From: Calothrix sp. C42_A2020_038 | GTDB taxonomy: Bacteria > Cyanobacteriota > Cyanobacteriia > Cyanobacteriales > Nostocaceae | DNA length: 64,000 nucleotides | Reading direction: 5' to 3' | Assembly (NCBI GenBank): GCA_015272395.1 | Contig: JACYLQ010000005.1 | Location: 372,001-436,000 of the forward strand | In this document: piece by piece, positions 56,271-64,000 of the stretch | Layout: each line of letters begins with the position of its first letter | Numbering within the stretch: the stretch's first letter is position 1 | Made by a program: the position numbers and the translations under genes | The notes under the pieces: generated by a model | The model's input: the letters and a program-made list of their open reading frames with translations, nothing else | What the model was told of the DNA's origin: nothing | Database searches by the model: none

Positions 56271-57760
56271 CGTACAATAATTACAATTCCTGTAATTACT
56301 GCAAAACTAATCAAACCTAGAATACTACCGAAAATACTATAAGCATTACCTAAAAAGTATTGTACGCTTTTATAGACAGCCATTCCAACAACACCACCAC
56401 CACTACTCGCCAGTATCCACCAATACGCGCGTTTTACATGTTGCCGTAGTACTAACCACTGGCATAACCCAACCGCAATACCCGGCATTAATATCATATA
56501 ACTATTGGTGCCATAATTTCTAGTAGATACACTTATTATTCCTTCAATTGTAAACCCTAATATAGTAACTAACACCCATAATTTATATTTATAACCATGC
56601 TGTCTCAATACTAAGCTCTGTGCTATTCCGACCAAAATTCCAGTTATTAAACCAAATATGGCGCCACCTGATATGTAGCCAATAATTATACTTTTCGTAA
56701 TAGCACCGACCATAAACTCCGTTGCAAAACCAAGTATAAAACCAATCAGACCACCAATTGTTATACCTGTAATAGTTGCCAATATCCAAGATAGTAAAAA
56801 ATTAAATTTAAATTTTTCCCATTTATTTGGCAAGGATGGCTTAACTGAGTTAGGTAATTCTATATATGGTGTCGCATTTTGTTGTAGTGTCAGCACTTTT
56901 AATATTTCTTGCGTATCTGGACGCTGCATCGGTGCTGTTGCCATCATTTTTTCGAGCAAATCTAATAGTTTTGGCGATATTTGTGGTGCGTATTGGCGCC
57001 AGGGTGTTTCATCTGAAACTGTTTGGTTTAAAGGTTCATATAAATCTGGGTATATACTAGGGTCTTTGCCAGTGACGAGAAAAGCAAAAACGCGCGCTAC
57101 CGCAAAAATATCAGATTGTGGAAATAATTTTCCATGAAGCTGTTCAGATGGTGTATAAGCAATATTTAGTTTATAAACAGTATCTTCAGATGATATATGG
57201 GGTTGTCCAAAACCAATTAAGGCCAAACTTAAATCATCTTGTTTAATGATAATATTTGATGGGTTGATACGTGAGTGTAATACATCATAATGATGAATTT
57301 GTTGAAGCATAGTTACAAGTTGTTGTAACCATTTGACAGCTTGCTGCTCACTGACATTTTTACCTGCTTGATTTTCTAAATATTTGTACAGATTCAAACC
57401 CTCAATTTTCTCCATCACCAAACAATGTAAGCGAACAGCTTTATCGCGTGGGAAGTATACAAAATAACCGTTAGCTTCTACTTTCGGGATACCAGGGTTA
57501 TCTATAGTTTTGAGTGCTGTGGCTGTTTTCTCAAACAACTCCACAACTTCAAAATCATCAACAGTTAGAACTTGCAACACCTTAAGAGTGTCACTACCAA
57601 CTTCGCGAACTTCGTATGTATTACCAGAAGTATAATAATCTAGTAAATTGATTACACAGTAACGTCCAGTCAGGAATAATTCTGAACCGCAGTTTGCACA
57701 AAAACGATTTGTATCAGAGTTTTGTTGCTTATCACAATTGGGGTTAATGCACAAGTTCAT
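56252..57760 (-). CDS. Zinc-ribbon pseudokinase with C-terminal membrane domain
   Basis: 502 residues. The N-terminus is a zinc ribbon (CINPNCDKQ and FCANCGSEL). A protein-kinase fold follows (about 30-290), but the catalytic loop reads HSRINPSNIII, so the Asp of HRD is Arg and the Lys is Asn; DFG is GFG; the glycine-rich loop is poor. It is therefore a likely pseudokinase. From about 320 to 500 there are six or more membrane helices rich in G and I. The final residues come from a family B element. It may be a membrane scaffold or receptor-like regulator; ligands are unknown. Confidence 0.8.
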   Translation of the reverse strand: MNLCINPNCDKQQNSDTNRFCANCGSELFLTGRYCVINLLDYYTSGNTYEVREVGSDTLKVLQVLTVDDFEVVELFEKTATALKTIDNPGIPKVEANGYFVYFPRDKAVRLHCLVMEKIEGLNLYKYLENQAGKNVSEQQAVKWLQQLVTMLQQIHHYDVLHSRINPSNIIIKQDDLSLALIGFGQPHISSEDTVYKLNIAYTPSEQLHGKLFPQSDIFAVARVFAFLVTGKDPSIYPDLYEPLNQTVSDETPWRQYAPQISPKLLDLLEKMMATAPMQRPDTQEILKVLTLQQNATPYIELPNSVKPSLPNKWEKFKFNFLLSWILATITGITIGGLIGFILGFATEFMVGAITKSIIIGYISGGAIFGLITGILVGIAQSLVLRQHGYKYKLWVLVTILGFTIEGIISVSTRNYGTNSYMILMPGIAVGLCQWLVLRQHVKRAYWWILASSGGGVVGMAVYKSVQYFLGNAYSIFGSILGLISFAVITGIVIIVRSGLYH

Positions 57761-58036
57761 AATCTTGTTTAAGTAAAGACGCTTTGTATCGTGCCTGTAC
57801 GCGCGTTAACTACGGCAATATCTCAACTACAGTTCCTCTTTGTACAACTCCGTATAATTTGTCAACATCCTTGTTTTTAACGAAGGACACCCCAAAGTCC
57901 AGTTTTGCCAGTTCTTCCGTAGTTAGTGGGCTAAACTTTTAGGAAAATGCCAAAATAGTAAAGCACGCATTTCAAAATTCTGGCTCTTTCATACTTAGTA
58001 GTTTAATTAACATATAACTAACCTCACATACTGTAA

Positions 58037-58888
58037 ATGACTAACGATATGCGACGCGACTTTGCTAACCGCGACGAGTTGGCAGCTTATTTAAAAGCAC
58101 AATTTCCGAAAGCGTCAGAACACGACGACCATATTAGCGAAATCGTTGGCGGGCGCCAAGCAGCGGAAAAAGCACTTCAAAAACTAGACCCTGTTAAATA
58201 CGCAAAAACACGTAACTTTTTAACAGGCAGCGTAACTCGTTTGTCCCCTTACATTCGCTACGGTGTTTTAGGGTTACGGGAAGCCAGAGATTTTGCCTTT
58301 AGTAAAATTCGCAACCAAGACGAAGCAACTAAGTTTGTTAACGAATTAGGATGGCGTGACTACTGGCAAAGACTTTATATGAAACTTGGCGATGATATCT
58401 GGAAAGACCAAGAAGAATATAAAACTGGATATAGTGCAAGTGAATACGCTTCAGAATTATCTCAAGACATCCGCTCCGGTACAACTGGACTTGTATGTAT
58501 AGATAGTTTTAGTCGCGACCTTCGAGAAATAGGCTATCTACATAACCATATGCGAATGTGGATGGCTGCTTATATTGTTCACTGGCGCCGTGTTCGCTGG
58601 CAAGCAGGCGCCAAATGGTTTCTCGAACACCTATTAGACGGTGACCCAGCTTCTAACAACATGTCATGGCAATGGGTAGCAAGCACCTTCAGTCACAAAC
58701 CTTACTTCTTCAACCGCGAAAACCTAGAACGCTACACCGAAGCAGTTTACTGTAAAAAATGCCCACTTTACGGAAAATGTGACTTTGAAGGCAGCTATGA
58801 ACAATTAGAAGCAAAACTATTTCCTAAAGGTAAATTTGTCCAAAAAGACAACAGCCAAAGCTGGCAAAAAGGCAAACGCAAACGCTAA
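58037..58888 (+). CDS. Photolyase/cryptochrome FAD-binding domain, stand-alone
   Basis: 283 residues, only the C-terminal half of a photolyase. TRLSPYIRYGVLGLREARDF, FVNELGWRDYWQRLY, GYLHNHMRMWMAA and HLLDGDPASNNMSWQWVAS are the FAD and DNA-groove motifs. Four cysteines, C154, C239, C242 and C248, have the layout of Fe-S photolyases (PhrB type): C154 lies 12 residues before GYLHN, as in that group, then CxxC about 85 residues on. The antenna domain is missing but is coded by the next gene (59000-59419). A 21-codon frame (58895-58960) lies between them. Repair or signalling role not certain. Confidence 0.88.
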   Translation: MTNDMRRDFANRDELAAYLKAQFPKASEHDDHISEIVGGRQAAEKALQKLDPVKYAKTRNFLTGSVTRLSPYIRYGVLGLREARDFAFSKIRNQDEATKFVNELGWRDYWQRLYMKLGDDIWKDQEEYKTGYSASEYASELSQDIRSGTTGLVCIDSFSRDLREIGYLHNHMRMWMAAYIVHWRRVRWQAGAKWFLEHLLDGDPASNNMSWQWVASTFSHKPYFFNRENLERYTEAVYCKKCPLYGKCDFEGSYEQLEAKLFPKGKFVQKDNSQSWQKGKRKR

Positions 58889-58999
58889 ATATACATGGTG
58901 AACTACCCAGACTGTATAAAAGCAGAAGGCGCCGTTGAAGTTTATTTTCGCCAAGCTTAAAATTCAATAGCACCTTGGTAGCAATTACTCAACTAACTC

Positions 59000-59419
59000 A
59001 TGGCAAAACCAATAATCTGGGTACATGGAGACTGCCTTAGTCCTAAAAACCCTGCACTCGAAGAATACCCAGGCGCCCCTGCTATCTGGGTATGGGATGA
59101 TGCTTTACTTGCTCAATGGCAAATTAGCCTTAAGCGTATTACGTTTATTTACGAGTGCTTGCTGGAATTACCTGTTATTATCCGACGCGGTGATGTGGCA
59201 AAAGAAATTTTAGCATTTGCCAAGGAAAACAATGCGACTCAAGTTGTCACTACAGATAGTCCTAGTCCTCGGTTTAACAAAATTTGTGATCAAATTGAAA
59301 AAAGTTTGGAATTAGAGGTATTTGAAGTCGAACCCTTCTTTGACTACGACGGTTATATCGACCTGAAGCGTTTCTCGCGTTACTGGAAAGTTGCCGAAAA
59401 ATATGTATTTGATTATTAA
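59000..59419 (+). CDS. Photolyase N-terminal (antenna) domain, stand-alone
   Basis: 139 residues. IIWVHGDCLSPKNPALEEYP then AIWVWDDALLAQWQISLKRI, PVIIRRGDVAKEILAFA and ATQVVTTDSPSPRF follow the order of the Rossmann-like photolyase N domain (DLRLxDNPAL, W-D, GD, L). It ends where the FAD domain would begin. Upstream, the FAD domain gene ends 111 bp before. So this pair is one photolyase split and swapped. The two proteins may assemble. The stop codon is formed by the edge of a family B element. Confidence 0.8.
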   Translation: MAKPIIWVHGDCLSPKNPALEEYPGAPAIWVWDDALLAQWQISLKRITFIYECLLELPVIIRRGDVAKEILAFAKENNATQVVTTDSPSPRFNKICDQIEKSLELEVFEVEPFFDYDGYIDLKRFSRYWKVAEKYVFDY

Positions 59420-59528
59420 TTTTGGGGTGTTTTGGAACAGGCGTCCCCTTTGAGTGCATTTTGCAGGCAGGGATACCTGCTCCACAAGATATTATTTATA
59501 CCCCCAAAACTTTTGACATGAACCAGTA
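59414..59528. mobile_element. MITE-like family B, copy 3 (one end incomplete)
   Basis: ATTAATTTTGGGGTG at the left and CCCCAAAACTTTTGACATG with AACCAGTA at the right; inside are TTTTGGAACAGG and GGGATACCTGCTCCACA. The outer TAGTGG part of the left end is missing. 59529-59892 is then very AT-rich and holds only the dxs promoter and AGAGAGGAAAA ribosome site. Confidence 0.65.
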
Positions 59529-59892
59529 GTTTCAGATTGGCGCCAACCTACCCCACATCAGCCTTATTGATATATTTATAGATAAAATAATTATTAACAA
59601 TTAATATTTTTTTTGCATTTCTAAATATATTTTATGTAATTTTAAATACAAATAAAAAATAAATTACATAATATTACGTATAAAAATGCGGAATAAAGAA
59701 GAGAGTGATGTAGCTTATTTTGTAAGTAATGGTAGTTTAATGAAAGCCAACATAACCTCAATTTAGTTAATGATGATTCTGTAAGATAAAATACATTTAC
59801 CTACGAAAAAAGTTGCAATGCAACCGATATGGTAAGCGACCTGAGCGTGGGAAAATCAAACAAAGAAATATTAGAGAGGAAAACCGTATAGT

Positions 59893-61800
59893 ATGCACCT
59901 GAGTGATATCACCCATCCCAACCAGTTGCACGGTTTATCGATTCGACAGTTGCAACAGATTGCCCGCCAAATACGTGACAAACACCTCCAAACAGTGGCG
60001 GCAACTGGTGGACATTTAGGACCTGGATTGGGTGTTGTTGAGTTAACGCTTGGGCTTTACCAGACACTTGATTTAGATCGCGATAAAGTTATTTGGGACG
60101 TTGGACATCAAGCCTACCCTCATAAACTTATCACTGGACGATACAGCAGTTTCCACACGTTGCGGCAAAAAGACGGTATAGCAGGTTATCTCAAACGCTG
60201 CGAAAATAAATTTGACCATTTTGGCGCCGGACATGCTTCGACTAGTATCTCTGCTGCTTTGGGTATGGCGTTAGCGCGCGATCTCAAGGGTGAAAAGTTC
60301 AAGGTTGTTGCTATCATCGGCGATGGCGCCTTGACAGGGGGGATGGCACTCGAAGCAATTAACCATGCTGGTCATTTACCGAAGACTAATTTGCTCGTAG
60401 TCCTCAACGACAACGAGATGTCTATTTCTCCTAACGTTGGTGCAATTCCTCGCTACCTCAATAAAATGCGTCTTTCACCACCAATGCAGTTCTTCACTGA
60501 TAACTTTGAAGAACAGGTGAAAAATTTACCATTTGTGGGTGAGTCGCTGTCTCCGGAACTAGGACGCATTAAAGAAGGGATGAAGCGGTTAGCAGTGCCT
60601 AAAGTTGGGGCAGTGTTTGAAGAGTTGGGCTTTACTTATGTTGGGCCAGTCGATGGACATAATTTGGAAGAGTTGATATCAACTTTTAACAGCGCGCATC
60701 AAATGCCGGGTCCTGTCTTGGTTCATGTTGCCACAACTAAGGGAAAAGGCTACGAAATAGCTGAAAAAGACCAAGTTGGATATCACGCCCAAACTCCATT
60801 TAACCTCAATACGGGTAAAGCGATTCCTTCGACCAAGCCCAAACCACCTGGTTATAATAAAGTATTTGCTCATACGCTTGTTAAGCTGGCGGAGCAAAAC
60901 CCTAAAATTATTGGTATTACTGCTGCAATGGCTACTGGTACCGGGTTAGATAAACTTCAGCAAAAGCTCCCAAATCAGTATATAGATGTGGGCATTGCTG
61001 AACAACACGCAGTTACTTTGGCAGCAGGACTTGCAACTGAGGGAATGCGTCCAGTCTGTGCGATCTACTCAACTTTCCTACAACGAGCATACGACCAAAT
61101 TATTCACGATGTGTGTATCCAAAATCTACCTGTGTTTTTCTGTCTTGACCGGGCAGGAATTGTTGGTGCTGATGGACCGACACATCAAGGTATGTATGAT
61201 ATCGCTTACCTACGCTGCGTACCCAATATGGTGTTGATGGCGCCTAAAGATGAAGCCGAATTGCAGCGCATGGTTGTAACTGGTGTAAATTATACTGATG
61301 GACCAATTGCAATGCGATTCCCGCGCGGTAGCGGTTATGGTGTACCTTTGATGGAAGAAGGTTGGGAAGCTTTAGAAATAGGTAAAGGTGAAATCCTTCG
61401 CAACGGTGATGACGTATTGCTTGTTGCATATGGTACAATGGTTTACCCAGCTATGCAAACTGCCGAAGTTCTAAGCGAACATGGTATCGAAGCAACTGTA
61501 GTTAACGCGCGTTTTGCAAAACCGTTAGATACAGAGTTGATATTCCCATTAGCTAAGAAAATCAAACGTGTAGTCACTCTTGAAGAAGGTTGCACGATGG
61601 GTGGTTTTGGTAGCGCCGTTGCCGAAGCTTTATTAGACGCGGATATTGTGGTTCCAATCAAACGCATTGGTGTTCCTGATATCTTAGTTGAACACGCAGA
61701 ACCTAACGAATCTAAAATCTCATTAGGTTTAACGAGTTCACAAATAGCTGACACTGTTATGCAAGCTTTCTTCAAACAGGAGTTATCAGTTGTTGGTTAA
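59893..61800 (+). CDS. dxs: 1-deoxy-D-xylulose-5-phosphate synthase
   Basis: 635 residues. The thiamine diphosphate domain has [28 protein letters not shown] and [18 protein letters not shown], then [12 protein letters not shown]. Later: [31 protein letters not shown] and [11 protein letters not shown]. It joins pyruvate and glyceraldehyde 3-phosphate, the first step of the MEP pathway to isoprenoids (carotenoids, phytol, quinones). AGAGAGG lies 13 nt before the ATG. It stands alone. Confidence 0.98.
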   Translation: MHLSDITHPNQLHGLSIRQLQQIARQIRDKHLQTVAATGGHLGPGLGVVELTLGLYQTLDLDRDKVIWDVGHQAYPHKLITGRYSSFHTLRQKDGIAGYLKRCENKFDHFGAGHASTSISAALGMALARDLKGEKFKVVAIIGDGALTGGMALEAINHAGHLPKTNLLVVLNDNEMSISPNVGAIPRYLNKMRLSPPMQFFTDNFEEQVKNLPFVGESLSPELGRIKEGMKRLAVPKVGAVFEELGFTYVGPVDGHNLEELISTFNSAHQMPGPVLVHVATTKGKGYEIAEKDQVGYHAQTPFNLNTGKAIPSTKPKPPGYNKVFAHTLVKLAEQNPKIIGITAAMATGTGLDKLQQKLPNQYIDVGIAEQHAVTLAAGLATEGMRPVCAIYSTFLQRAYDQIIHDVCIQNLPVFFCLDRAGIVGADGPTHQGMYDIAYLRCVPNMVLMAPKDEAELQRMVVTGVNYTDGPIAMRFPRGSGYGVPLMEEGWEALEIGKGEILRNGDDVLLVAYGTMVYPAMQTAEVLSEHGIEATVVNARFAKPLDTELIFPLAKKIKRVVTLEEGCTMGGFGSAVAEALLDADIVVPIKRIGVPDILVEHAEPNESKISLGLTSSQIADTVMQAFFKQELSVVG

Positions 61801-61923
61801 ACCGTAGGGTCGGTACCGTCCACCATCACAGTAAATATCATCTAGATTTAAATCACGGGGAAAAATTGTTAACCCCGTGATAAATTATTATTTTTATGCG
61901 GAGAAGCAAAGCTACTTTTAACC

Positions 61924-62988
61924 ATGAATCCTTCTAACAATCAAGTATACTCTGTTATCTGGCACAACGATGCCGTTTCACTCATCGATCAAACTCGATT
62001 ACCATACGAGTATGCACTTGTCGAGATTCACCGTTGCGATGATATGGCACGTGCGATTAAAACTATGATAGTTCGAGGCGCCCCTGCTATTGGTGTTGCT
62101 GCGGCATACGGTATGTATTTAGGAGCAAGGGAAATAAATACCGATAAGCGCGAAGATTTTTTACAGGAATTAGAAAAAGTTGCTGCAATGCTACGTGCAA
62201 CTCGTCCGACCGCAGTCAATTTATTTTGGGCAATATCACGGTCGTTAAAAGTGGCATATGAAATATTAGGCACGGTCGATGATATTAGAAAAGCTTTGCT
62301 ACAAACTGCCCAAGCGATTCAGGTAGAAGATTTACAAACTTGTCAAACAATTGGTGATAATGGGTTAAAAGCGTTACCCGCAAATCCTCATCAACTAACT
62401 TTACTTACTCATTGCAACGCAGGTGCGCTTGCCACTGCTGGATATGGTACAGCATTAGGTGTAGTCCGTTCAGCATGGCGCGAAGGCAGATTAACAAGAG
62501 TATTTGCCGACGAAACCCGTCCCAGGTTACAAGGCGCCAAGCTCACTACATGGGAATGTGCCCAAGAAGGTATACCTGTGACACTAATTACCGATAACAT
62601 GGCAGCGCACTGCATGAAACAAGGTTTGATACATGCTGTTGTCGTAGGCGCCGACCGTATTGCTGCTAATGGCGATACAGCAAATAAGATTGGCACGTAT
62701 AGTTTGGCAATAGTCGCGAAAGCACATAAAGTCCCATTTTTCGTTGCGGCGCCGCTTTCAACAATTGATTTTGAGTTAGTAGACGGTAGCGGAATACCCA
62801 TTGAAGAACGCGACCCTACAGAAATCTCTCACATTGGTGAAACAGTCATAGCACCAACAAATGGTGTAGATTATTACAACCCCGCTTTCGATGTTACACC
62901 CGCAGAATTAATAGAAGCAATAATCACAGAAAACGGTGTATTCGCTCCCAAAGACCTAGCAAAATCGCGCGAACTACAAGCGGTATAA
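61924..62988 (+). CDS. mtnA: S-methyl-5-thioribose-1-phosphate isomerase
   Basis: 354 residues. [15 protein letters not shown], then [20 protein letters not shown] with the catalytic Cys, [17 protein letters not shown], and [20 protein letters not shown] with the catalytic Asp. The C-terminus [15 protein letters not shown] is typical. It converts methylthioribose 1-phosphate to the ribulose form in methionine salvage. The relation to eIF-2B explains possible confusion in annotation. No other mtn genes are in the window. Confidence 0.97.
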   Translation: MNPSNNQVYSVIWHNDAVSLIDQTRLPYEYALVEIHRCDDMARAIKTMIVRGAPAIGVAAAYGMYLGAREINTDKREDFLQELEKVAAMLRATRPTAVNLFWAISRSLKVAYEILGTVDDIRKALLQTAQAIQVEDLQTCQTIGDNGLKALPANPHQLTLLTHCNAGALATAGYGTALGVVRSAWREGRLTRVFADETRPRLQGAKLTTWECAQEGIPVTLITDNMAAHCMKQGLIHAVVVGADRIAANGDTANKIGTYSLAIVAKAHKVPFFVAAPLSTIDFELVDGSGIPIEERDPTEISHIGETVIAPTNGVDYYNPAFDVTPAELIEAIITENGVFAPKDLAKSRELQAV

Positions 62989-63256
62989 AACTCCAGTGAG
63001 GTAGAGTGCAAGCGTAACTCAACATAAATATTTGTCAATTTACCAACACTTTTGCCAACTCCTGTAGAGACCGAATTAAACATGGTCTCTACGCATTTTG
63101 AGGCTAGACCCTGACCACAATGCAGCAATCAATATTAAACATTTGGCAGTAGGGCAACAAAGAACACGATTAAAACAAATACAAAAAACTAATACTTAAC
63201 ATTTTGACAAAATAAGCAAAAAAGTGAATCTAAACAGTATAGGCAAGAAATTAGAA

Positions 63257-64000
63257 ATGAATCAAGTAGATTATTTGCGAATTAGCTTGATTGACCGTTG
63301 CAACTTCCGGTGTCAATACTGTACGCCAGAGGGTATGGAGTTAGACTATATACTCAAGCGGAATTTATTGACAGATGAAGAAATATTAACTTTGATTAAA
63401 GATGTTTTTATTCCAGTTGGTTTTACCCGTTTTCGGTTAACTGGGGGTGAACCGCTTTTACGTCCGCGCGTAGTTGAGCTAGTGCAACAAATTGCATCTC
63501 TGAGAGAAATGCAAGATTTGTCAATGACTACCAATGGTTTTTTGTTGGCGCCAATAGCCCAAGAATTATACAATGCAGGTCTAAGAAGAATTAATATTAG
63601 TTTAGATTCGTTAGAAGAGAATACTTTTAATCAAATTATCGGGAATCGTGGACGCTCGAAATGGCAGTTAGTATGGGATGGTATTCAAGCTGCGTATCAG
63701 GTAGGTTTTAACCCTTTGAAATTAAATGTAGTTGTAATACCAGGTGTTAACGACCATGAAGTTTTAGATTTAGCTGCGTTAACTATTGATAAACAATGGC
63801 ATATCAGGTTTATTGAATTTATGCCAGTTGGTAACAGTGATTTATTTGGAGACAAAGGTTGGATAGCTTCTTCCGAATTACGTCAACAAATCCGCGCGCG
63901 TTGGGGATTAATCGAAAGTCAAGTTCGTGGTAGTGGGCCTGCGGATGTGTTTCAAATACCAGGCGCCAAAGGCACGTTAGGATTTATTAGTCAGATGTCA
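63257..64000 (+). CDS. moaA: GTP 3',8-cyclase MoaA (partial, C-terminus outside window)
   Basis: 248 residues up to the window edge, starting at ATG 63257. The radical-SAM cluster is [10 protein letters not shown] (C-x3-C-x2-C), with [20 protein letters not shown] is the SAM-binding GGE motif, and [15 protein letters not shown] and NDHEVLDLA follow, then FIEFMPVGN. The start lacks the longer leader of some homologues but is normal for cyanobacteria. It makes 3',8-cyclo-GTP, the first step to the molybdenum cofactor. The second Fe-S site lies beyond the edge. Confidence 0.96.
   Translation, partial: MNQVDYLRISLIDRCNFRCQYCTPEGMELDYILKRNLLTDEEILTLIKDVFIPVGFTRFRLTGGEPLLRPRVVELVQQIASLREMQDLSMTTNGFLLAPIAQELYNAGLRRINISLDSLEENTFNQIIGNRGRSKWQLVWDGIQAAYQVGFNPLKLNVVVIPGVNDHEVLDLAALTIDKQWHIRFIEFMPVGNSDLFGDKGWIASSELRQQIRARWGLIESQVRGSGPADVFQIPGAKGTLGFISQMS

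Noticed and set aside
58895-58960. A 21-codon frame between the two photolyase genes
   Set aside because: Too short to judge and with no clear ribosome site; noted only in the photolyase entry.
1-64000. tRNA and rRNA genes, transposases, prophage or defence systems
   Set aside because: I looked for tRNA-like cloverleaf ends, rRNA blocks and transposase or restriction motifs and saw none. Mobile DNA here is limited to short non-coding elements and the intein.

Overview
The window reads as chromosome of a filamentous, probably heterocyst-forming cyanobacterium (Nostocales-like). Supporting this are AT-rich DNA, many cyanobacterium-restricted families (COP23, DUF2358, DUF2721, TIGR03792, DUF6464, short phasin), a bilin-type GAF kinase, a CcaA-type carbonic anhydrase with its conserved C-terminal tail, a giant Ser/Thr-kinase/AAA/GAF/histidine-kinase protein, CHAT/TPR proteins, several families of short palindromic interspersed elements, and a four-copy array of short terminator-ended RNA genes that resembles NsiR1. 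The genus cannot be fixed. The usual cyanobacterial palindrome GCGATCGC occurs once by eye, while GGCGCC and CGCGCG each occur about once per kb.

Layout. 1-3.7 kb: a membrane glycosyltransferase cut by the window edge, a secreted COP23 protein, a retropepsin-like protease and a TerB-like protein. 3.8-16.6 kb: a signalling block with a NarL-type regulator, a kinase-like fragment that lacks the phospho-histidine, a soluble NarL-family kinase, a CHAT protease, a CHASE3 hybrid kinase with three receivers, dnaN, and a phytochrome-like kinase. 16.9-25.4 kb: small conserved genes, an ArsA-like ATPase, a family-4 uracil-DNA glycosylase with a repeat tail, and an FKBP isomerase. 25.4-28.3 kb: dnaB interrupted in its P-loop by a 496-residue intein. 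28.7-31 kb: a methyltransferase-like gene, rplI and a scar made of two gene remnants. 31-34.6 kb: gatB, the RNA array and argJ. 34.7-43.2 kb: DUF2721, cysC, ccaA and the 1829-residue kinase. 43.3-47.9 kb: a dihydroxyacetone kinase operon dhaK-dhaL-dhaM, with dhaM fused to HPr and a full enzyme I. 48-57.8 kb: a small conserved gene, a TPR lipoprotein, a DEDD exonuclease, a broken HAD gene, desC divergent from a TetR/recombinase-like fusion, a cysteine desulfurase, a WrbA-like flavoprotein and a zinc-ribbon pseudokinase. 58-59.4 kb: a photolyase split into two genes in reversed order. 59.9-64 kb: dxs, mtnA and the start of moaA.

How parts work together. The DhaKLM-PTS operon carries what is needed to pass phosphate from PEP to dihydroxyacetone. 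The desC/TetR pair shares a 250-bp divergent promoter region with two similar palindromes, which suggests lipid-linked control of desaturation. The two photolyase-like genes probably give one two-subunit flavoprotein; its four cysteines match the Fe-S photolyase pattern. Short interspersed elements lie in many gaps, and at several genes their ends supply the stop codon.

Most attractive leads: the split, reversed, cysteine-bearing photolyase; the NsiR1-like array; the TetR/recombinase fusion with its operator pair; the replacement of HIP1 by other palindromes; and the helix-turn-helix inside the DnaB intein.
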